Below, in pieces: positions 1 through 4,906 of a DNA stretch of 7,984 bases (the stretch's first letter is position 1; each line of letters opens with the position of its first letter). The stretch comes from an uncultured Pseudoflavonifractor sp. (GTDB taxonomy: Bacteria; Bacillota; Clostridia; Oscillospirales; Oscillospiraceae). A program made the translations under genes and the position numbers. The notes under the pieces were generated by a model that made no database searches, was not told the origin of the DNA, and worked only from the letters and a program-made list of their open reading frames with translations. Location of the stretch: contig CANOHR010000044.1 in NCBI GenBank assembly GCA_947565875.1, forward strand, positions 1 to 7,984. Reading direction: 5' to 3'.

Positions 1-11
1 GCAAGTTTATA

Positions 12-42
12 AACGCTGGCGCTAACTAAGCTGGACAGCGTT
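12..42. repeat. 7-bp inverted repeat at the predicted transcript start
   Basis: The arms AACGCTG (12-18) and CAGCGTT (36-42) are perfect complements separated by 17 bases. They sit directly downstream of the leftward TATAAT. This could be an operator or a 5' leader hairpin, or chance. The rest of 1-182 contains no gene I can support. Confidence 0.4.
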
Positions 43-46
43 AATT

Positions 47-74
47 ATTATACCAGATTTTTGAGATTCGTCAA
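47..74 (-). promoter_or_regulatory. Sigma-70-type promoter reading left out of the window
   Basis: On the minus strand TTGACG (74-69) is followed, after a 16-base spacer, by TATAAT (52-47), close to the housekeeping consensus. Transcription would start near 40 and leave the window at base 1. It lies just beyond the terminator at 115-162, as expected for the start of a new unit. The gene it serves is outside the window. Confidence 0.7.
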
Positions 75-114
75 CCCCTTGAAGGAAAAAAGCTGTCCGA
101 AGATCGATTTGATC

Positions 115-162
115 CAAATATAAAGTTCCAGGAGCCATAAGGCTCCTGGAACTTTATATTTG
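115..162 (-). terminator. Transcription terminator (likely bidirectional) after the nitroreductase gene
   Basis: A perfect 22-bp inverted repeat (115-136 with 141-162) surrounds the 4-base loop at 137-140. The upper stem is GC-rich and the lower stem is A/T-rich, giving a T-rich stretch after the GC core on either strand. It starts 20 bases past the nitroreductase stop and closes the gene group on the left. Confidence 0.8.
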
Positions 163-182
163 TGGGGGATACCCTATGGATT

Positions 183-704
183 TTACCGGATCAGAGTAAT
201 ATACTTTCCCTTCCGGGGGGCGGGAGAGGGCAAATCACCCTTGCGGTAGCCCAAAATACAGTGACCAATGCCTACCAGATTTTCCGGGAGGCCCCATTGG
301 CGGAGAAGGGCCTTCCCTTCAGGGAGGGCAAAGACCTCCCTGGCCCGGTGGATCCAGCAGGAGTCCACACCCAGAGAGAAGGCGGCGTTCATTAGGTTGC
401 CCATGACCAAAGAGCCATCATAGACGTGAGTGGGCCGCTCCGGGTCTGCCAGGACCACCACAACGGTGGGCGCGCCGTAGAAGGGATCGGTATCAGTCCC
501 CATCACGTTGGCGTTGAGACGGGACAAAAGGGCTACAGTCTCCGAAGCCTGCACTGCTACCATAACGGGAGACTGTTTTCCCATACCGGTGGGAGCATAC
601 GTACCGGCCTCCAGAATAAGTTGAAGGGTAGCCTCGTCCACCTGCCGGGGTTGATAGGCGCGGACGCTACGGCGCTGTTTTAGTACGTCAAGGACCTGGT
701 TCAT
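183..704 (-). CDS. Nitroreductase-family FMN flavoprotein
   Basis: This encodes 173 residues, the normal length for small nitroreductase-fold enzymes. The N-terminus has the family FMN-phosphate motif QRRSVRAYQPR (residues 10-20). APTGMGKQSP (37-46) is the usual second flavin-binding stretch, and IGHCILGYRKGD (146-157) matches the C-terminal glycine-rich segment of the family. No signal peptide or membrane segment is visible, so it should be cytoplasmic. Members reduce nitro groups, quinones, flavins or enones with NAD(P)H; the substrate cannot be inferred here. The start at 704 was chosen because AGGAGG lies eight bases upstream and the FMN motif begins soon after. The open frame continues to 848 but would overlap the reductase gene and add an unrelated 48 residues. 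It starts 16 bases after the reductase stop, so the two are probably co-transcribed. Confidence 0.9.
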   Translation of the reverse strand: MNQVLDVLKQRRSVRAYQPRQVDEATLQLILEAGTYAPTGMGKQSPVMVAVQASETVALLSRLNANVMGTDTDPFYGAPTVVVVLADPERPTHVYDGSLVMGNLMNAAFSLGVDSCWIHRAREVFALPEGKALLRQWGLPENLVGIGHCILGYRKGDLPSPAPRKGKYITLIR

Positions 705-712
705 GGGGAAAA

Positions 713-718
713 CCTCCT
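713..718 (-). promoter_or_regulatory. Ribosome binding site of the nitroreductase gene
   Basis: The minus strand reads AGGAGG in the 16-base gap after the reductase stop, eight bases before the ATG at 704. It decides between this start and the longer in-frame extension to 848. Confidence 0.8.
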
Positions 719-720
719 GT

Positions 721-2724
721 TTATTTCTGTTCCAAATATTCCACGGCGCTCTCTCCCGCGATCCGGCCAAAGACCACAAAGTCGGCGGTGGCATTGCCGC
801 CCAGGCGGTTGGCGCCGTGAACGCCCCCTGTGACCTCTCCAGCGGCAAAGAGGCCGGGGATGGTAATGCCGGTGGTTCCCGTGACCCGGGCGTTGATATC
901 GATCTTCAGCCCACCCATGGTGTGGTGGATCCCTGGCGCTACCTGAATGGCATAGAAGGGAGCGGTGTCCAGCGCGGCGGAAAAGCTGGTCCGCCCAAAG
1001 AGTTCATCCTTTCCGCTATAGGTGGAAGTATTCCATTTTTCCATGGTCCCGGTAAAAGCCTCCTCCGGAATGCCCATGGCTTTGGCTAGGCCTGCGTAGG
1101 TATCGCTTTGAAGGGTGTAGCCCTTTTTTATATATCCCTCGATAACGCTGGAGGCGTCCGCCATCCGCTGGTCCAGGATCAGATAGGCATAGCCGCCGGT
1201 CTGTTCCAGCACCGCCGCAGAGACCACATCCCGGGTGCCCACCTCGTCGCAGAAGCGAAGTCCCTCGGCATTTACCAGAATGGCCCCGTCGCCCCGGAGC
1301 CCCTCGGTGATCAGGGCGGCGTTCTTTTGCTCTACCGTGGGGTGGATCTGGATCTCCGCCATGTCTACTGTAGCGGCACCCACATCCTGAGCCATTTTGA
1401 TGCCATCCCCGGTAGCGCTGGGGACGCAGGTGGTGACAAAGCCCTTCAGTTCGGGCCGAAGCTGGGAGACCATCTCCAGATCGGCCCCAAAGCCGCCTGT
1501 GGCAAGAATGACGGCTTGGGCATGGACAGTATAGCCTTGGGCCTTCACGCCGGTAATTTTTCCGTTTTCTGTAAGAAGCTGGGTGACGGGAGCGTTGAAG
1601 AGGATCTCCACCCCATTATCGATGCAGGCCTGTTCCAAAATGGGGATGAGATAGGAGCCCAAGTCCATGATCTTGCCCTTGCTGCTGACGGGGCGGTGGA
1701 TCCGCCGGACCGAGGCGCCTCCGAAGGCGCCTACGCTGTGGAGAGAGGCGCCGATACTGTCTAGCCAGTCGATGGCCCCGGCGGACTGCCGGACCAGGGT
1801 GGAGACCAGTTCCAGGTCGTTTTTCCCCTTGCCCCCCATCATGGTATCCAGGGCGAAGAGGCTGGGAGAGTCAAAATAGCCTTTGCTTCCGGCCTGAGCC
1901 CAGGCCTCATATTCCTGTCGGACGGTATTGGCCAGGCCGGTCAGCTGGGGATATTCCCCAGCGGCGGCCAGAGCCTTTTCCAGACCGGCAGCCTCCAACC
2001 AGCCATTGTCGTCTTGGTAGACAGTCTTGGCGGCATTCATACCGCCGGTGGAGAGAATGGAATTCCCCCCGGTGGCAGCGGTCTTCTCCAGAATGATGAC
2101 CTTTTTGTCCCGGCCCGCTCTGGCCGCGGCGATCCCGGCGGTCATTCCTGCGCCGCCGGCCCCCACAACCACCACGTCTGCCTCCAGCACTCGCTCCTGA
2201 GAGAGAGGGTCCTGACCGGCGGTGGGGGGTGCGGTGGGAAGGGAGGAGGGCGTGGGCAAGGGAGAGGAGGAAGGAACGGAGGAGGGAGAGGGGGAGGGCT
2301 CCGGGGAGGGGGTAGCCTGGGAGGTAGGGAGGGAGGAGGGATCTACACCGGCGCTTTTCAGGGCGGCGGTAGCGGCGTCCATGATCCCGTGGCTGGCCTG
2401 GGTGGCGCCGCTGATGACGTCCACCTGAAGGGATTGAGAGTCCACAATGGCGGCGGGGATGGCGTCCACCGCCTTGGAGCCGATCCCCTCTGTCTCCTTA
2501 TGGTCAATGACCTCCACCTTCTCGATTCGGTCAGCGGACAGGGTTACCTCCACCTTGATCGTACCGCCAAAGCCCTGCCCCTCGCCGGTATAGACCCCGG
2601 GAGGGAATTGGCCCTGAGACAGGGAGGGACCTCCCGGCCCGGCAGAACCAGGCTGAGAGGTACAGGCGGGGAGGGAACAAAGCATGGCTCCGGCAAGAAG
2701 CAGAGCGAAAATTCTCTTTTTCAC
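721..2724 (-). CDS. Lipoprotein FMN/FAD-dependent fumarate (or related enoate) reductase
   Basis: The protein has 667 residues and starts at GTG. The N-terminus MKKRIFALLLAGAMLCSLPAC is a lipoprotein signal peptide with Cys21 as the lipid site, so it is likely tethered outside the membrane. An FMN-bind domain (about 42-125) has ETEGIGSK and DVISGAT, with Thr108 as likely covalent FMN site. A Ser/Pro/Thr linker (about 129-172) leads to an FAD-binding reductase domain (about 181-665) with VVVVGAGGAGMTAG. The catalytic part lines up, from memory, with Shewanella flavocytochrome c fumarate reductase at a constant offset of 96: His461, Thr473, Glu474, Arg477, Arg498 (proton donor), His600 and Arg640. 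Leu471 stands where fumarate reductase has Met375 and urocanate reductase has Tyr. The architecture is that of flavin-fed respiratory reductases for fumarate, urocanate, cinnamate and similar acids. Electrons probably reach FAD through the FMN domain, perhaps from RnfG. The exact substrate cannot be read from the sequence. Confidence 0.9.
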   Translation of the reverse strand: MKKRIFALLLAGAMLCSLPACTSQPGSAGPGGPSLSQGQFPPGVYTGEGQGFGGTIKVEVTLSADRIEKVEVIDHKETEGIGSKAVDAIPAAIVDSQSLQVDVISGATQASHGIMDAATAALKSAGVDPSSLPTSQATPSPEPSPSPSSVPSSSPLPTPSSLPTAPPTAGQDPLSQERVLEADVVVVGAGGAGMTAGIAAARAGRDKKVIILEKTAATGGNSILSTGGMNAAKTVYQDDNGWLEAAGLEKALAAAGEYPQLTGLANTVRQEYEAWAQAGSKGYFDSPSLFALDTMMGGKGKNDLELVSTLVRQSAGAIDWLDSIGASLHSVGAFGGASVRRIHRPVSSKGKIMDLGSYLIPILEQACIDNGVEILFNAPVTQLLTENGKITGVKAQGYTVHAQAVILATGGFGADLEMVSQLRPELKGFVTTCVPSATGDGIKMAQDVGAATVDMAEIQIHPTVEQKNAALITEGLRGDGAILVNAEGLRFCDEVGTRDVVSAAVLEQTGGYAYLILDQRMADASSVIEGYIKKGYTLQSDTYAGLAKAMGIPEEAFTGTMEKWNTSTYSGKDELFGRTSFSAALDTAPFYAIQVAPGIHHTMGGLKIDINARVTGTTGITIPGLFAAGEVTGGVHGANRLGGNATADFVVFGRIAGESAVEYLEQK
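2219..2340 (+). other. G-rich tract with G-quadruplex potential (linker of the reductase gene)
   Basis: On the plus strand, which is the template for the reductase gene, runs of three or more G recur at short spacing (for example 2224-2229, 2236-2238, 2241-2243, 2248-2250, 2254-2256 and 2260-2262). They continue to 2340. The pattern fits G3+N1-7 repeats and arises from codons for the Ser/Pro linker at residues 129-168. Confidence 0.6.
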
Positions 2725-2733
2725 GGCGGCTCT

Positions 2734-2740
2734 CTCCTTT
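2734..2740 (-). promoter_or_regulatory. Ribosome binding site of the reductase (supports GTG start)
   Basis: The minus strand reads AAAGGAG nine bases before the GTG at 2724-2722. The signal peptide begins at this GTG. No ATG precedes it in frame within the short gap, so this site fixes the start. Confidence 0.75.
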
Positions 2741-2753
2741 TGGGTTACAGTGG

Positions 2754-2786
2754 AAAAGACCCTCCGCCGCAGAAGGGCGGAGGGTC
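2754..2786 (-). terminator. Rho-independent terminator or attenuator between rnfB and the reductase
   Basis: There is a perfect 11-bp GC-rich stem (2758-2768 with 2776-2786) and a 7-base loop. In the direction of transcription it is followed directly by TTTT (2757-2754). It begins 12 bases after the rnfB stop. The next gene starts only 29 bases past the T run, so any expression of that gene from the rnf promoter must pass through this hairpin. Confidence 0.85.
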
Positions 2787-2798
2787 GGAAGGAAGGGC

Positions 2799-3605
2799 TC
2801 AGTCCTTTTTCCAGTCAACGAACTGTATGGACTTGGTGGGACAGGCTTCCACACAGGTCCCGCAGCCGGTACACTTGCCGGAGTCCACATGGGCCAGATT
2901 ACCCTCCATGGTGATGGCCTCCTGGGGGCAGACCTTGGAACACTTGGTGCAGCCGATACAGCCTGCCTTGCATACCTCCATGACCGGCTTGCCCATACCG
3001 GGGTTGGAGCAGCGGTCAAAGACCTTCTGGACCTGGGGGATCATATGGATGATGTGGTTGGGGCAGGTCTTGGCGCACAGACCGCAACCAATACAGACGT
3101 TGGGATCCACCACGGCGATACCTTTGACGATGGAAATAGCGTGGACCGGGCAGACGTTGGCGCAGTCGCCATAACCCAGACAGCCGTAGAGGCAGGCCTT
3201 GGGGCCGCCGGAGACGAGCTTGGCGGCGGCGCAGGTCAGGGTGCCCTCATAATCCGCCTTTTCCGGAGCCAGGGTGCAGTCGCCGCCGCAGAATACCGCG
3301 GCCATCATTTCGATGACGTCCTCAGCCTCCACGCCCAGCACACCGGCGATCTGGGCGGCGGCGCTGTCACCACCGGGGACACAGAGGTTGGTCCGCTTCT
3401 CCTCGCCGGAGGCCATGGCCTTGGCATAACCGTCACAGCCGGCGTAGCCGCAGGCACCGCAGTTGGCGCCGGGCAGGCACTCCCGGACGGCGGGGAAGAG
3501 GGGATCCTCGGGAACGGCCATGACCTTGGAGGCCACCACCAGCATTACCGAGCATAGAAAGGCGATAACGGCGACGGAAAGGACAGCAAATACAATGGAA
3601 TTCAT
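2799..3605 (-). CDS. rnfB: RnfB, multi-cluster iron-sulfur subunit (ferredoxin entry point)
   Basis: This encodes 268 residues, the longer cysteine-rich clostridial form. There is an N-terminal membrane helix (about 4-25). A Fe-S domain follows with CLPGANCGACGYAGC (Cys49, 52, 57, plus Cys75; Cys43 is extra). The middle part, residues 106-152, contains CLYGCLGYGDCANVCP. Then come ferredoxin motifs CIGCGLCAKTCP (171-182), CIGCTKCSKVCP (216-227) and CTGCGTCVEACP (245-256). This fits two dicluster ferredoxin-like units plus one further cluster. RnfB is the cytoplasmic subunit that accepts electrons from reduced ferredoxin and passes them to the RnfA/E cluster. The start ATG has AGGAGG about nine bases upstream. 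The stop is followed by a terminator-like hairpin, so rnfB ends the core rnf operon. Confidence 0.97.
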   Translation of the reverse strand: MNSIVFAVLSVAVIAFLCSVMLVVASKVMAVPEDPLFPAVRECLPGANCGACGYAGCDGYAKAMASGEEKRTNLCVPGGDSAAAQIAGVLGVEAEDVIEMMAAVFCGGDCTLAPEKADYEGTLTCAAAKLVSGGPKACLYGCLGYGDCANVCPVHAISIVKGIAVVDPNVCIGCGLCAKTCPNHIIHMIPQVQKVFDRCSNPGMGKPVMEVCKAGCIGCTKCSKVCPQEAITMEGNLAHVDSGKCTGCGTCVEACPTKSIQFVDWKKD

Positions 3606-3619
3606 GTATCTCTACCTCC

Positions 3620-4216
3620 TTAACCGAACAGGGTCTCTACCACCCCGGCAAAGCCATTGAAGGCGGCGGCCAGGATGGAGGCGGAAACCAGAGTGATGGG
3701 AAGGCCCCGGAAGCTCTCGGGAGCCTCGCAGCTTTCCGTGCGGGTGCGGACCCCGGCGAAGATCACCATAGCCAGGAAGAAGCCCAGGCCGGAGCCGAAG
3801 GAGTTGGCCATGGACTCAGCAAAGCTGTAGCCCTCGGTGATGTTCAGCACAGTGACGCCCAGCACGGCGCAGTTGGTGGTGATCAGGGGCAGATAGATGC
3901 CCAGCGCCTTATAAAGGGAGGGGATGTACTTCTTCAGGGTGATCTCCACCAGCTGTACCAGGGCGGCGATGACCAGGATGAAGACTACGGTTTGCAGATA
4001 GCCCATGCCGTTGGGGTCCAGCAGGAAGTTCTGGATGGGCCAGGTAACGGCGGTGGCCAGCAGCATAACGAAGATGACGGCGATGGACATGCCTGTGGCC
4101 TGGTCCAGCTTCTTGGACACGCCCAGGAAGGGGCAGATGCCAAGGAACCGCTGAAGGACGTAGTTATTGACGAATACCGCCGCCATGATGATATAGAGCA
4201 GATGCTTGAAATCCAT
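3620..4216 (-). CDS. rnfA: RnfA, membrane subunit of Rnf complex
   Basis: This encodes 198 residues, with six hydrophobic segments as in RnfA/NqrE. Motifs are NNYVLQRFLGICPFLGVS near residue 17 and LPLITTNCAVLG near 109. Cys28 and Cys116 match the conserved pair which, together with those of RnfE, ligates the intramembrane iron-sulfur cluster. RnfA and RnfE are related proteins that sit antiparallel in the membrane, which is visible in their similar motif spacing. The start ATG (4216-4214) follows the rnfE stop by three bases, and its AGGAGG lies within the last rnfE codons. The stop is 14 bases before rnfB. Nothing in the sequence looks damaged or unusual. Confidence 0.97.
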   Translation of the reverse strand: MDFKHLLYIIMAAVFVNNYVLQRFLGICPFLGVSKKLDQATGMSIAVIFVMLLATAVTWPIQNFLLDPNGMGYLQTVVFILVIAALVQLVEITLKKYIPSLYKALGIYLPLITTNCAVLGVTVLNITEGYSFAESMANSFGSGLGFFLAMVIFAGVRTRTESCEAPESFRGLPITLVSASILAAAFNGFAGVVETLFG

Positions 4217-4219
4217 ATC

Positions 4220-4891
4220 TTACGCCTCCTTTGCCAGCTTGGCGCAGGCCTCCTGATTGGGGCAGGAGGCGCAGCCGGTGGCGGTGTGTTTGACCTTGCC
4301 GTGGGTGATCTTGGCCACAAGAGCCACCATGCAGCCGAAGACGAAGAAGCCGCCGGCGGGCTTGGTCAAAATGGGGATGTTATAGGTGGAGAAGAAGGGA
4401 AGGGTAATGCCATACCAGCTTCCGGAGCCCAGCACCTCCCGGATGGTGGCCATGACGGTAAGGGTCAGGGTAAAGCCCAGGCCCATACCCACGCCGTCCA
4501 GGGCAGAATCCAGAGGGCTATGCTTGCTGGCAAACATTTCCGCCCGGCCCAGGATGATGCAGTTGACCACGATCAAAGGGAGATAAACGCCCAGGGCCGT
4601 ATAGAGGTCGGGCACAAAGGCTTGGACCAGCATCTGTACCACCGACACGAAGCCGGCGATGACCACGATATAGCAGGGGATCCGAACGGAATCGGGAATG
4701 ATCTTCCGCAGCAGAGAGATGAAGATGTTGGAGCAGATCAGCACGATAGTGGCCGCGATGCCCATACCGATGGCGGTGGAGACGCTGGTACTGGTGGCCA
4801 GGGTAGGACAGGTGCCCAGCACCAGTACCAGTACAGGATTCTCCTTGATAATGCCGCGGGTCAGGGTACAAAGCTTATTGTTTTCTTTCAT
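4220..4891 (-). CDS. rnfE: RnfE, membrane subunit of Rnf complex
   Basis: This encodes 223 residues with about six hydrophobic segments, the usual size for RnfE/NqrD. Hallmarks are ENPVLVLVLGTCPTLA near residue 17 and LPLIVVNCIILGR near 104. Cys28 and Cys111 in these two motifs match the conserved pair that, with the pair in RnfA, holds an iron-sulfur cluster inside the membrane. That cluster relays electrons from the cytoplasmic RnfB side to the flavins on the outer side. The C-terminal tail after the last membrane segment adds Cys207, Cys210 and Cys216 (GCASCPNQEAC), not part of the core fold. The ATG at 4891-4889 is preceded by AAAGGGGG, a weaker ribosome site than those of its neighbours, 15 bases after the rnfG stop. 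The stop lies three bases before the rnfA start. Confidence 0.96.
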   Translation of the reverse strand: MKENNKLCTLTRGIIKENPVLVLVLGTCPTLATSTSVSTAIGMGIAATIVLICSNIFISLLRKIIPDSVRIPCYIVVIAGFVSVVQMLVQAFVPDLYTALGVYLPLIVVNCIILGRAEMFASKHSPLDSALDGVGMGLGFTLTLTVMATIREVLGSGSWYGITLPFFSTYNIPILTKPAGGFFVFGCMVALVAKITHGKVKHTATGCASCPNQEACAKLAKEA

Positions 4892-4906
4892 AGTAGCCCG
4901 CCCCCT

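Noticed and set aside
2..29. Possible C-terminal end of a plus-strand gene (stop codons at 23-25 and 27-29)
   Set aside because: Only eight codons would be visible and two frames are equally possible; the leftward promoter nearby argues for a minus-strand gene instead.
33..98. Inverted repeat GGACAGC (33-39) and GCTGTCC (92-98)
   Set aside because: The arms are only 7 bp and 52 bases apart, with no extension; this is easily chance and is less convincing than the 12-42 pair.
705..848. N-terminal extension of the nitroreductase frame
   Set aside because: It overlaps the reductase coding sequence, has no ribosome site in the right place and adds 48 residues unlike the family. The AGGAGG at 713-718 supports the start at 704.
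2531..3019. A 162-residue minus-strand frame spanning rnfB and the reductase
   Set aside because: It is in a different frame from both real genes, crosses the terminator hairpin, and is rich in Arg, Pro and Ser as shadow frames usually are.
2014..3174. A 386-residue plus-strand open frame with Gly-rich repeats
   Set aside because: It is the antisense of the reductase N-terminus and rnfB; the Gly repeats come from the Ser/Pro linker codons. It has no recognisable domain.
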